Assembly (NCBI GenBank): GCA_900469615.1
Contig: UBYA01000011.1
Location: 434,001-498,000, forward strand
Source of the DNA: Hyphomicrobiales bacterium
GTDB lineage: Bacteria > Pseudomonadota > Alphaproteobacteria > Rhizobiales > Rhizobiaceae
Direction of reading: 5' to 3'
DNA: 64,000 bases
Each line of letters begins with the position of its first letter. Position 1 is the stretch's first letter. The notes under the pieces are model-generated. The model was not told the origin of the DNA and ran no database searches. It saw only the letters and a list, made by a program, of their open reading frames with translations. Both the position numbers and the translations under genes were made by a program. This document shows positions 43,366 through 51,814 of the stretch, piece after piece.

Positions 43366-44336
43366 CGCACCGGCTCCATGAGCCGAGCCTTGGCATAGGT
43401 CATCGATGTATCCGCCAGAAGCGCTGCCATGATGATCGCGCCCTTGTAGAAATCGAGGCTCGACGGGTCGGTTCCGAAAATTCGCAGAGCGGTGGTCAGG
43501 AGGCTGACGATCAGGGCGCCGACCACTGTTCCCCAGACGGTGCCCCGCCCGCCAAAGATGCTGGTGCCGCCGAGCACGGCCGCAGCGATCGCATCGAGCA
43601 GCAGGGAGGTGCCGCCGATGTTCGGCGTGACGACCGGCACACGGCTGATCATCACGACGGACGTCAGGAAAACGAAAACGCCGGATGTGGCATAGACCAG
43701 GATCGTGTGCCGCGTGACGGGTATGCCGGCAAGCTCGGCCGCGCTCGCATCCGAGCCGAGCGCGTAGGTGCGCAGGCCAAACCGGGTCATGCGCATCAGG
43801 ATTGCCGCCGCAAGAACGATGATCAGCGTTGCGAAGATGATATTCGGCAAGCCGAAGGAGCGGGTGATGCCGACGAAGCGAAGGACCGGATCCTTCAGCA
43901 TCAGCACGCCCTTCGAGGCGACCGCCAGGGTCGCGCCCTGCAGCACCACCATCGTCGCCAGCGTCGTGACGAAAGGTGGAATCTTCAGAAGCGCGATGAT
44001 GACGCCATTGACCAGCCCGACGATCAGCATGATCGCCAGCCCAATTGCCAATGCCGCCCAAAGACCCGTTCCCGCATCGATCAGGCTCGCGATCAGGACG
44101 GCGCAAAAAGCAACGCCAACACCCGCCGCCAGATCGATGCCGCCGGTCAGCAGCACGACGAGAGCGCCAAGGGCGAGAACGGCAATCGGCGTTGCCTGCG
44201 AAACGATATTGATCAGGCTCTGGCTCGCGATCACGCGCGGATCGATCGCTGAAAAGACGATCACCAGGATCACGAGAAGGATCAGCGGCGAAAGATCGAG
44301 AATTCGCCTGAGGAGGATATTGCGTGAGGAAATCAT
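43362..44336 (-). CDS. Sugar-type ABC transporter permease (RbsC family)
   Basis: A 324-residue permease with about 8-10 hydrophobic segments of the BPD_transp_2 family. Characteristic blocks are VVLLTGGIDLAAGVGVAF and LGGTSIFGGRGTVWGTVVGAL. It is a stand-alone permease, while the preceding gene encodes a second permease fused to the ATPase, so the two permease domains probably pair as a heterodimer. Only 48 bases separate it from that gene. The ATG at 44336 has AAGGA upstream. Confidence 0.88.
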   Translation of the reverse strand: MISSRNILLRRILDLSPLILLVILVIVFSAIDPRVIASQSLINIVSQATPIAVLALGALVVLLTGGIDLAAGVGVAFCAVLIASLIDAGTGLWAALAIGLAIMLIVGLVNGVIIALLKIPPFVTTLATMVVLQGATLAVASKGVLMLKDPVLRFVGITRSFGLPNIIFATLIIVLAAAILMRMTRFGLRTYALGSDASAAELAGIPVTRHTILVYATSGVFVFLTSVVMISRVPVVTPNIGGTSLLLDAIAAAVLGGTSIFGGRGTVWGTVVGALIVSLLTTALRIFGTDPSSLDFYKGAIIMAALLADTSMTYAKARLMEPVR

Positions 44337-44384
44337 CTCAATCCTTCCTTTCCATGGTGAAGACGACCCGATTATGGGCATTAC

Positions 44385-46952
44385 TCATCGTGCGTTTGCT
44401 CCAAGCGGGACATTCGCCGCCGCGGAAAGCGTGCGCGGCTGCGGCATCTTCGCGGTCCGGGACGTTTCGCCGAAGGCAAGTGCCATGACCTCTTCCTCCG
44501 TTACGCCGCGCGGCAGCTCGCCTACGGAACGGCCCTCGCGCATGACGACGATGCGATCGGCAACCCCAAGCACTTCCGGCAGCTCGCTCGACACCATCAG
44601 GATCGCCGCGCCCTTTTGCTTCAGTCCGGCAATCAGGTGATGAAGATCGGACTTCGCGCCGACATCGACACCCCGCGTCGGCTCGTCGAGCAGGATGATG
44701 CGCGGTTTGGTGGCAAGCCATTTGCCGATGACGACCTTCTGCTGGTTGCCGCCTGAGAGTTCCATCGTCATCTTGCCCGGCTGCGCCGGCCGAACGCCAA
44801 GCGAACCGATGAGCTCGCGCGCCAACGCACTAATCTTGCGCATCGACAGAATGCCGAAGCGGCTGTTGCCCCGTATCCAGGCGAGCGAGAGGTTGTCGCG
44901 GATCGGCATAGGCCCGACGAAACCTTCCAGATGCCGGTCTTCGGGCACATAGACGATGCCGGCCCTGTTCGCGGCCTTGATCCCGCCGCCGGCCTGCCGT
45001 TCCCCGAAGACCTCGATGCTGCCATCATGCAGCGTCTCCAGACCCGCGATCAGGCGAAGCACCTCGGATCGACCGCTGCCCATAAGCCCGGCAAGCGCGA
45101 CGATCTCGCCGCAGCGCACGGAGAGCGATGCGGATTTCAGCAGCCTGCCGTTTGAAATATCCTTCACCTCGATCGCAGTTTCGCCGATCTCGGCTTCCAG
45201 ATGCGGGAAGATGTCATCCACCTCCCGGCCAACCATCATGGAGACGATTTCGGCCTCGCTCGTTTCCGCCGTCTTGCGCTCTCCGATGAACTTTCCATCG
45301 CGCAGGACGACGACGCGATCGCATTGGGTAAAGATCTCCTCCATCTTGTGCGAGATGTAGAGAATTCCGGCACCGCGGGCGCGCAGCTTGGCGATCAGCG
45401 TATAGAGCTGGTCGCGTTCGCGGTTCGAAAGCGCGCTCGTTGGCTCATCCATGACCATGAACCATGCATCGGACAACACGGCGCGGGCGATCTCGACCAT
45501 TTGCTGGCGTCCGACCGACAGCGCGCGCAACTCGATGTCGACATCGATGTCGAGCGAAAGCTCGTCGAGGATGGCTTTCGCCTCGCGCCGCATCCGGCGA
45601 CGGTCCAGCAGGTCGAATGCATTGCGCGGTTCACGCCCGACGAACATGTTCTCAGCCACCGTGAGATCGGGAGAAAGGCTGAAATGCTGGTGAATGACGC
45701 TGATGCCCTTCGCGTCGTTCGGGGAACTGAAGCTGACCGGCATGCCATTGATGACCAGCTGGCCTTCATCGGGCCGGTAGACGCCCGAAATGCACTTGAC
45801 CAACGTGGATTTGCCCGCTCCGTTCTCACCGGCGAGCGCCACGACTTCACCGGCGGAAACCTTGAACGACACGCCGTCGAGCGCCTTGACGCCCGGAAAG
45901 ATCTTGCCGATCCCGACCAGCGAGATCGAATGCGCCGGGCCATCTGCTCCTGCTGCGCCTGTCGTCGGAGCGGTCGATATCGTTCGACGGCGGGCCGAAC
46001 GCACCAGGCGCGAGATTGCTTCCGGCTGGCTGGACAGAACGGCAACGAGAATGAGCGCGCCGGTGACGTAGTAGATGATGATCTGCGGAACCTGCAGAAA
46101 GGACAGCCCGGTATTGATGACGCCGAGCAGCAGCGCCCCGACGGCGGTGCCCCAGATCGAGCCCTGCCCTCCCGACAGCTTCGTGCCGCCGATGATCGCG
46201 GCGGTTATGGCGGTGAATTCGAGGCCCGTTCCAGCCAGCGGCTGGGCCGAGCCGAGGCGGCCGATCGTCAGGATCGCGCCCAGCCCTGCCGTGGCGCCGG
46301 AAATGAGATAGACGGAAATACGCACCAGGTTCACCGGCACCATGGAAACGCGGGCCGCCTCGGCATTGCCGCCGATCGCGTAGATCCAGCGTCCGTACAC
46401 CGTGCGCCGCAGCACGAACCACCACAGACAAAGCACGATCGCCGCGATGACGACCGATACCGGGATCAAGCCGAAGGTCGCACGACCGGCATAGAGGATC
46501 GCCGGATCGGTGATCTCGAGACTGGACGCATGCGAGAGGCTGAGCGACAGCCCGCGCGCGAATGCCATGGTGGCGAGCGTCGCGATGAAGGGCGAGATAC
46601 CGCCGAAGCCGATCAGCACGCCGTTGAGCAGGCCGATCGCCGCGCCGCTGACGATCGCGGCAAGCAATGTCGCGACCGCCGAGCCCGTTGCCGTGAACAC
46701 GAGGCCGGCGACCACGCCTGCGAAGGCGAGAGCGCTGCCGACCGAAATATCGATGCCGCGGGCGATGATGACGGCCGTCATGGCAAAGGCCGCGAGCGCG
46801 ATGACCGCGCTCTGCTGCGTGATGCTGACGAAATTGCCTGCCGTCAGAAAGCGGGGATCGATCCAGCCGAACACGGCGATGGCGATGGCCAGGACGACAA
46901 TCAGCACCGGCTCGTTGCGGCGGAAGAAGGATGTGATCGGGGACTGGAACAT
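44385..46952 (-). CDS. Fused ABC permease and double ATP-binding protein (RbsC-RbsA fusion)
   Basis: A single 855-residue chain. Residues 1-315 are a complete RbsC-type permease (ARGIDISVGSALAFAG at 64-79, GGTKLSGGQGSIWGT at 255-269). A short polar linker (316-341) leads directly into an RbsA-type double ATPase (342-855): first Walker A GENGAGKST at 375-383, signature LSVGRQQMVEIARA, Walker B VMDEPTSAL; the second half has the usual degenerate P loop GLMGSGRSE, LSGGNQQKVVIGKWL and LLDEPTRGVD. These functions are normally on two genes. Both parts look intact, with no stop codon or abrupt change of codon use at the join. Upstream lies the binding-protein gene. Confidence 0.9.
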   Translation of the reverse strand: MFQSPITSFFRRNEPVLIVVLAIAIAVFGWIDPRFLTAGNFVSITQQSAVIALAAFAMTAVIIARGIDISVGSALAFAGVVAGLVFTATGSAVATLLAAIVSGAAIGLLNGVLIGFGGISPFIATLATMAFARGLSLSLSHASSLEITDPAILYAGRATFGLIPVSVVIAAIVLCLWWFVLRRTVYGRWIYAIGGNAEAARVSMVPVNLVRISVYLISGATAGLGAILTIGRLGSAQPLAGTGLEFTAITAAIIGGTKLSGGQGSIWGTAVGALLLGVINTGLSFLQVPQIIIYYVTGALILVAVLSSQPEAISRLVRSARRRTISTAPTTGAAGADGPAHSISLVGIGKIFPGVKALDGVSFKVSAGEVVALAGENGAGKSTLVKCISGVYRPDEGQLVINGMPVSFSSPNDAKGISVIHQHFSLSPDLTVAENMFVGREPRNAFDLLDRRRMRREAKAILDELSLDIDVDIELRALSVGRQQMVEIARAVLSDAWFMVMDEPTSALSNRERDQLYTLIAKLRARGAGILYISHKMEEIFTQCDRVVVLRDGKFIGERKTAETSEAEIVSMMVGREVDDIFPHLEAEIGETAIEVKDISNGRLLKSASLSVRCGEIVALAGLMGSGRSEVLRLIAGLETLHDGSIEVFGERQAGGGIKAANRAGIVYVPEDRHLEGFVGPMPIRDNLSLAWIRGNSRFGILSMRKISALARELIGSLGVRPAQPGKMTMELSGGNQQKVVIGKWLATKPRIILLDEPTRGVDVGAKSDLHHLIAGLKQKGAAILMVSSELPEVLGVADRIVVMREGRSVGELPRGVTEEEVMALAFGETSRTAKMPQPRTLSAAANVPLGANAR

Positions 46953-47020
46953 CGACGCCCTCTCTCGAACAATTGGTATCTCACACGCAGCATCCGGGTT
47001 GCGGGGCGTGTTGCAAATGG

Positions 47021-47050
47021 GGCCGGCGGCGGCGTGCGCCGTCACCGGCC
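47021..47050 (-). other. Hairpin after the sugar-type binding-protein gene
   Basis: GGCCGG and CCGGCC close a stem that continues through one mismatch and a wobble pair to a GCGC-rich tip, 10 nt after the binding-protein stop and before the fused permease-ATPase gene. No T run follows. Confidence 0.6.
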
Positions 47051-47060
47051 GGGGAGCCGG

Positions 47061-48080
47061 CTATTTGCCGACCGTCATTTGCGAAGCGGGAACCTTCGGG
47101 CCGAGCTGTTCGGTGTAGTTCTTGGCCTCGATAGCTTCCTTGTCCGTATTGATATGGTCGAAGGTCAGACCGGCCGCCTTCAGCTTCTCCGCCGTTGCAT
47201 CGGAGCTGACGAAATAGGTCGGCATATAGAGGTCTTTCGGCAGCTTCTCGCCATTGGCGAGACGGGCAGCCACAGCGACATTCCAGTACCCGACGCGATA
47301 GGCGCCGGTAAGCACGTCGAGGACCATCTTGCCGCTGTCGATCAGGTCCTTCATCTCAGCATCGCCGTCATAGCCGCCGTAGATGAGATTGGAGCCCATG
47401 CTGCTCGCAACGGAATCGGCGGCCAGGCAAAGACTGTCCGAGATGCAGGCGATGCCCTTCAGATCAGGATAGGTGGTCAGCCAGGTCTGGGCCGCGTTGG
47501 TTGCTTTTGCGGCATCCCAGCCGGTCGGCTCGACGCCAACGATCTTGATATCGGGAAACTCCTTCTTCATCGTATCGACGAAGCCCTTTTCGCGGGTGTC
47601 GGAGACGAAATTGCCGCGGGAGCCGACGAGCAGACCGATCTCGCCCTTGCCATCCAGGGACTTGCCGATGGCACGCGCGACCATCGCCATGTTGTCGTAG
47701 TCGGGATACAGCGTCGAATAGTTTTCGCCCGCCTCGACCTTGTTGCCCATGGTGATGACCGGGATGCCGGCCGCTTCGGCCTTCTTGATCGCCGGGATGA
47801 CGGCGTTCTTGTCGATCGGGTCGATCAGGATGGCGCTGACGTGCTGGTTGACGAAATTCTCGATGATGCCGACCTGCTTTTCCAGGCTGCCTTCGGCGCT
47901 CTGCCAGGTGGATTTGACGCCGTAGTCCTTTGCGGCGACATCGCCGGCTTCCTTCATGCGGACGTAAAACGAGTTCTGCAGATCGATCGCGGCTACGCCG
48001 AGCACCTTTTCGGCCGCCAGAGACGGTGTGGCAAGCGCAAGTGCCATAAGGGCGATGGATGCCTTCAAAATAGTACGCAT
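47061..48080 (-). CDS. Sugar-type ABC transporter substrate-binding protein (RbsB family)
   Basis: A 339-residue periplasmic protein with signal peptide MRTILKASIALMALALATPSLAA cut over two blocks, then the Peripla_BP_4 pattern: GVAAIDLQNSFYVRMKEAG, AILIDPIDKNAVIPAIKKA, GIPVITMGNKV and GIACISDSLCLAADSV. Proteins of this type bind ribose, inositol, autoinducer-2 and, in some cases, amino alcohols or acids. GAGGAG supports the ATG at 48080. It is the first gene of the transporter set, 145 bases after the PLP dehydratase gene. Confidence 0.9.
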   Translation of the reverse strand: MRTILKASIALMALALATPSLAAEKVLGVAAIDLQNSFYVRMKEAGDVAAKDYGVKSTWQSAEGSLEKQVGIIENFVNQHVSAILIDPIDKNAVIPAIKKAEAAGIPVITMGNKVEAGENYSTLYPDYDNMAMVARAIGKSLDGKGEIGLLVGSRGNFVSDTREKGFVDTMKKEFPDIKIVGVEPTGWDAAKATNAAQTWLTTYPDLKGIACISDSLCLAADSVASSMGSNLIYGGYDGDAEMKDLIDSGKMVLDVLTGAYRVGYWNVAVAARLANGEKLPKDLYMPTYFVSSDATAEKLKAAGLTFDHINTDKEAIEAKNYTEQLGPKVPASQMTVGK

Positions 48081-48224
48081 TTCGTTCTCCTCTGCCATCA
48101 GCAGTTTTGATTGGTGGCATTTTGGGCGTTTTCCGCCTCTTCTCACTCTTGACCGGCATTTCGCCGCGACTGGCGGCAATACCGGTAATGGCCCGCTGCC
48201 CGAAAGCAACGGAACAGTCTTGAA

Positions 48225-49163
48225 TCAGTTCGAAAGGCCGTCGGTGCCGGCGCCGCAGACGAGGCCGGCGACCCGCTCGCCAGCCCTCGGTTTGACGGCT
48301 CCCGCCATCAGTGCCGCCAGCGACGCCGCACCGCTCAAATCGGCGGCAATGCCGAATTCGAACCATAGAAGCTCGGCCGCGCGCTGCATGTCGTCGTCCT
48401 CGATCAGGACGATGTCGTCGACGTGGCGCCGCGCAATCTCGTAGATGCTCTCGTCGGTGCGTCCGCATGCCATGGTCGCGACGCACGTCGTAACCTTCGG
48501 CAGCCTGACGACCTGACCGGCGGCAAAGGAAGCGTGCAGCGTCGGCGAGCCGACCGGCTCGACGCCAATGATCCGCGCTTTCGGATTGACCGCCTTGATG
48601 ACCTGGGACATGCCCGTGATCAGGCCGCCGCCGCCGATCGCCACTATATAGAGATCGGTATCGGGGATCTGCTCCAGCATCTCCATGGCAACGGTGCCCT
48701 GCCCCGCAACGATTGCCTCGTCGGCGAAAGGATGCATGTAGAAGGCATCCCGCTCCTTTGCGAAGGAAAGGGCCGCCGCATGCGCCTCGTCCCAGACCGA
48801 TCCGGCGTAGCGCACCTCCGCGCCCAGCTTCTTGAGCTTCTGCTCCTTGAGCGGGCTGGCATTGGTCGGCAGGAAGATCGTGGCCGGCACGCCGGACTGA
48901 CGTGCCATATAGGCGCTTGCAAGGCCGTGATTACCGCCCGAGGCGGCGACCAGTCCGTTTGCCAGCTGCGCCGGTGCCAGCGATTTCACGCGATTGACCG
49001 CACCCCGGATCTTGAAGGAGCCGCTGACCTGCAGGCATTCGAGCTTGAGATGAAAATCCGCGGGCAGGTTAGCCCCCGTGCAGTGCTCGAGCCTGAGCAC
49101 CGGTGTCCGGCGAATGAAAGGTTTTACACGCTCGGCGGCCGCCCTGATGTCTTCGACACTCAT
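48225..49163 (-). CDS. Threonine dehydratase-like PLP enzyme (EutB-like)
   Basis: A 312-residue fold-type II PLP enzyme catalysing a beta-elimination or racemisation of a hydroxy amino acid. The Schiff-base Lys is in GSFKIRGAVNRV, the substrate loop in ASGGNHGLASA and the phosphate-binding glycine loop in IVAIGGGGLITGM. No regulatory ACT domain follows. Together with the deacylase encoded just upstream (overlapping ATGA) it recalls the eutB-eutE pair of hydroxyectoine catabolism, but the eutC and eutD genes and the ectoine-type importer are missing, so the substrate is likely a different hydroxylated amino acid derivative. Confidence 0.82.
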   Translation of the reverse strand: MSVEDIRAAAERVKPFIRRTPVLRLEHCTGANLPADFHLKLECLQVSGSFKIRGAVNRVKSLAPAQLANGLVAASGGNHGLASAYMARQSGVPATIFLPTNASPLKEQKLKKLGAEVRYAGSVWDEAHAAALSFAKERDAFYMHPFADEAIVAGQGTVAMEMLEQIPDTDLYIVAIGGGGLITGMSQVIKAVNPKARIIGVEPVGSPTLHASFAAGQVVRLPKVTTCVATMACGRTDESIYEIARRHVDDIVLIEDDDMQRAAELLWFEFGIAADLSGAASLAALMAGAVKPRAGERVAGLVCGAGTDGLSN

Positions 49164-50251
49164 CGGATCAGCTCCTCGTTTGCGAGCGCTTCCGGATATT
49201 CGTTGGCGAGCACGAAGCAACAATTGCCGGGCCTCACCCGCCCGGGCTGACGCTTGGCAAAAACGATGCCGTCGATCGGGTGATAGAGTGTGACCGGCTC
49301 ACGTTGCGGCGTGCGCAGAAAATGAATCCGGCCGGCTACGTCACCCTTCTTCACGGAATCGCCGAGCAGACTGATGGGTTCGAACACGCCGTCCTCATCG
49401 GAAATGATGTAACCCTCGCTGCCCGGAACCTTCAGAACCCGCGCATTGGCGTTGGCAGGCCGGTCGATTTCGCCCTTCAGGATTCCGGCATGCTTGAGCA
49501 CGTTGCGGATGCCGCGGCGGCAGATATCCAGCGCATCCGGGCTGACCAGGCCGCCGCCCGCCATTTCACTGCCGATGACGATCAGCCCCTGCAGATTTGC
49601 AGCGGCCGTCGACGTGCGGGTCTCGCCGAGATTGTCGACCATGACCACGGTCGGCGCACCGAAGGCCAGGGTCGCCTTGATGTTGAGACGATGGCCTTCG
49701 GCTGTCGGTGACGGCTCGATGATGGCGCTTGGGAGGATCATCAGCGACGAGCCGCCGGAATGCAGATCAAGGAAGTAATCGGCGATCGGGAACAGGCAAT
49801 CATGCACATAGGCGGAAATCTGGCTGGTCAGCGTGCCATTGAAATCGCCCGGGAAGGTGCGATTGAAATTCAGCCCGTCGACGGGAGACGTGCGCGTGCC
49901 GGCTTCGACGGCACGCACGTTGATGGCAGGAATGGCAATGATGCGGCCGCTGATATCCTTCGGGTCGATCTCGCGGAGAAGCTCACCGAGGGCAATCGGC
50001 CCCTCGTATTCGTCGCCGTGGTTTCCGGCTTCGATCAAGATCGTCGGACCGGGGCCATTCCTGACCACTGCAAGCGGCACCTGGACGGTTCCCCAGGCGT
50101 CATCGTGAGGCGACTGCGGAACATGAAAATATCCGATCTGCTTGCCGTCGCGATCGAAGTCGATGGCGGTGAAGACGCTGTTGCGCCGCGGAGAAATCGC
50201 ATTGCGCTTGGTATCGTAATCGGTCGCGGCTGCTCGATTTTTCATTTCCAT
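49160..50251 (-). CDS. Succinylglutamate desuccinylase/aspartoacylase family deacylase (DoeB/EutE-like)
   Basis: A 363-residue zinc hydrolase. Zinc ligands are in IEAGNHGDEYEGPIAL (H-x-x-E) and in YFLDLHSGGSSLMI (His), and the substrate arginine region in GLNFNRTFPGD. The long C-terminal beta domain (VLKVPGSEGYIISDEDG) is typical of the branch containing N-acetyl-diaminobutyrate deacetylase (DoeB/EutE). It would remove an acyl group from an amino acid. First gene of the minus-strand cluster, divergent from an IclR gene; two close ATG codons (50251, 50245) are possible starts. Confidence 0.82.
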   Translation of the reverse strand: MEMKNRAAATDYDTKRNAISPRRNSVFTAIDFDRDGKQIGYFHVPQSPHDDAWGTVQVPLAVVRNGPGPTILIEAGNHGDEYEGPIALGELLREIDPKDISGRIIAIPAINVRAVEAGTRTSPVDGLNFNRTFPGDFNGTLTSQISAYVHDCLFPIADYFLDLHSGGSSLMILPSAIIEPSPTAEGHRLNIKATLAFGAPTVVMVDNLGETRTSTAAANLQGLIVIGSEMAGGGLVSPDALDICRRGIRNVLKHAGILKGEIDRPANANARVLKVPGSEGYIISDEDGVFEPISLLGDSVKKGDVAGRIHFLRTPQREPVTLYHPIDGIVFAKRQPGRVRPGNCCFVLANEYPEALANEELIR

Positions 50252-50285
50252 TCACTCGTTCCTCGTCTGTGCCATCACCATGACA

Positions 50286-50319
50286 GTTTCATATATGATG
50301 TCAAGTTCTCATATGAAAC
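50286..50319. promoter_or_regulatory. Inverted repeat in the divergent promoter, likely IclR site
   Basis: GTTTCATAT (50286-50294) and ATATGAAAC (50311-50319) are exact reverse complements separated by 16 bases. Each arm also begins a local near-palindrome. The repeat sits between the divergent deacylase and IclR genes. Confidence 0.6.
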
Positions 50320-50375
50320 AAATGGCAATGTCGATTCAAGTTCATTATGTTTGTCGGCAAGGAAGGATTCGCCTC

Positions 50376-51182
50376 ATGAGCAGCACCGAAAATGATAGTG
50401 GCAAGCCCGCATATGCAGCGCCCGCCCTGACGAAAGGGCTGGAGGTGATGGAGTTGCTCGCCGAGGCGCGCCATGCCCTGACAATGAAGGAGATTGCCGA
50501 CGGGCTGGGCCGCTCCAAGAGCGAGATATTCCGGATGCTGGTCGCTCTTCAGGAACGCGGCTACATTGATCGCGATTCCGAGACGGACGCTTATTCCCTG
50601 ACGGACCGGCTGTTCAAGCTTGGGCTTCACACGCCGAATGCCCAGGACCTGATGAGCGCTGCCATGCCCGAACTCACGAAGATTGCAAACGAAAGCCAGC
50701 AGTCCGCGCATCTGGTCGTCATCAACCATGGCTTGACCGTGGTCACTGCCGCAGTTCCGGGCGGAGAGGATATGTCCTTTACTCTTCGTCTGGGTTATGG
50801 GCGCATCGCATCGGATGCAACATCGGGCCAGGTTATCCTGGCTTTTCAACCGCCGGACGCCGCGAGCCGGATCATCGATGCCTGCGACACCCACAGCGGG
50901 GTGGCAAGCGATCGCGGAGCGATCGCCGCGCATCTCGCGTCGATCAGATCGAAGGGATACGAGCTGCGGCCAAGTCGTGACTTTGTCGGCATCACAGATA
51001 TTTGCTGTCCGGTGCTCGGCGCCGACGGCAATGCAGTCGCCGCCGTCATTATCGCCTACGTGAACCGTCATACCCGTGAAAGCCGTCATCAGTACACGGC
51101 GGAAATATTGCGGGCCGCTTGCAGCCGGATATCCGCCAAACTGTCCAATCGCGTGCGATCGCCTGTCCTCGAGCCGCTTTGA
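50376..51182 (+). CDS. IclR family regulator
   Basis: A 268-residue regulator with an N-terminal winged helix (residues about 15-75: LTKGLEVMELLAEARHALTM in one block, then GRSKSEIFRMLVALQERGYI) and the C-terminal IclR effector domain (about 90-260, with DICCPVLGADGNAVAAV). GGAAGGA precedes the ATG at 50376; an upstream in-frame start would lie in the operator. It is divergent from the deacylase operon and most likely controls that cluster through the inverted repeat between them. Confidence 0.88.
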   Translation: MSSTENDSGKPAYAAPALTKGLEVMELLAEARHALTMKEIADGLGRSKSEIFRMLVALQERGYIDRDSETDAYSLTDRLFKLGLHTPNAQDLMSAAMPELTKIANESQQSAHLVVINHGLTVVTAAVPGGEDMSFTLRLGYGRIASDATSGQVILAFQPPDAASRIIDACDTHSGVASDRGAIAAHLASIRSKGYELRPSRDFVGITDICCPVLGADGNAVAAVIIAYVNRHTRESRHQYTAEILRAACSRISAKLSNRVRSPVLEPL

Positions 51183-51343
51183 TCCCTGAAGCCTCGGTGC
51201 GGCCGCCGTCATCGATATTGCGACAACCGCAAAAGGCCGGCTGCGCTTTTCCACCTTGGCGCTCGAGCCTTGCGGATCGACCTTCATGCCAGGCCAACAA
51301 AGTGGCTGACCGAAATTGCCTATTCCACGAGGACCGGCGATCG

Positions 51344-51568
51344 CTAACCGTCTGCGGACGGGTCATCAGCGGTCCAGCCGCCGTCGGGGAAATTGTCGCG
51401 CGCCTGCTCAGGCGTGAGGAAGATCGGGAAGCGCGCCAGCGCGCCGATTTCGAGAAGCTGACCGCAATTTCTGCACGAAAAAAGCTCGGCCTGCCGTGGA
51501 ATGGACAGCGCGAGCGACGTGTAGTTCGACATCGGCCCATGGAAGCCAAGACATTTTCCGCACGCCAT
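51344..51568 (-). CDS. Small CxxC-CxxC protein, putative zinc ribbon
   Basis: A 74-residue protein with two Cys pairs, CGKC near the N terminus and CRNC near residue 35, separated by about 30 residues, as in a small zinc ribbon or rubredoxin-like knuckle. The rest (LTPEQARDNFPDGGW) is acidic and partly helical. Three ATG codons stand in a row; the third (51568) has AAGGAG at the best distance. The function is unknown. It is divergent from the amino-acid binding-protein gene and convergent with the IclR gene; such proteins can be nucleic-acid or protein interaction modules. Confidence 0.55.
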   Translation of the reverse strand: MACGKCLGFHGPMSNYTSLALSIPRQAELFSCRNCGQLLEIGALARFPIFLTPEQARDNFPDGGWTADDPSADG

Positions 51569-51702
51569 CATCATCTCCTTTCCGCCGAATGATGCAGATT
51601 GGCTGGCATCGTCGGGGCTCCGGTCGGATCCGGCACCTCTTGGTGAACTGGCCCTGCCATTTCGTCGCTGCAAACGGTGCTTGTGTTTACAAAAGCTCTG
51701 AG

Positions 51703-51719
51703 TCACAAATGTCTTGTGA
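51703..51719. promoter_or_regulatory. 17-bp inverted repeat upstream of the amino-acid importer
   Basis: TCACAA and TTGTGA flank five bases. The repeat lies about 100 bases before the binding-protein gene in the divergent region with the small zinc-ribbon gene; a second, weaker repeat (TTGT...ACAA) is just upstream. Possible operator of an unidentified regulator. Confidence 0.4.
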
Positions 51720-51814
51720 GGGTCGTGAGGCGCTATAGGATCGGCAAATCCGTTTCTGAATGGCGGCAGCGAGATAATCATAAATGACAAAATATAAAGG
51801 AGGAGAACCTGAAT

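Noticed and set aside
43366..44106. Long open frame in front of the creatininase gene
   Set aside because: It is the antiphase shadow of the RbsC-type permease, rich in Arg and Gly; the creatininase start overlaps the permease stop as ATGA.
45201..48110. Very long plus-strand open frame of more than 900 codons opposite the ABC transporter genes
   Set aside because: It is antisense to three intact genes with clear motifs, has His/Asp/Arg-rich composition typical of reverse-frame shadows, and no recognisable domain.
48225..50251. Assignment of the deacylase/dehydratase pair as true hydroxyectoine genes eutB and eutE
   Set aside because: The companion genes eutC, eutD, the EnuR-type regulator and an ectoine importer are absent, so only a family-level call is given.
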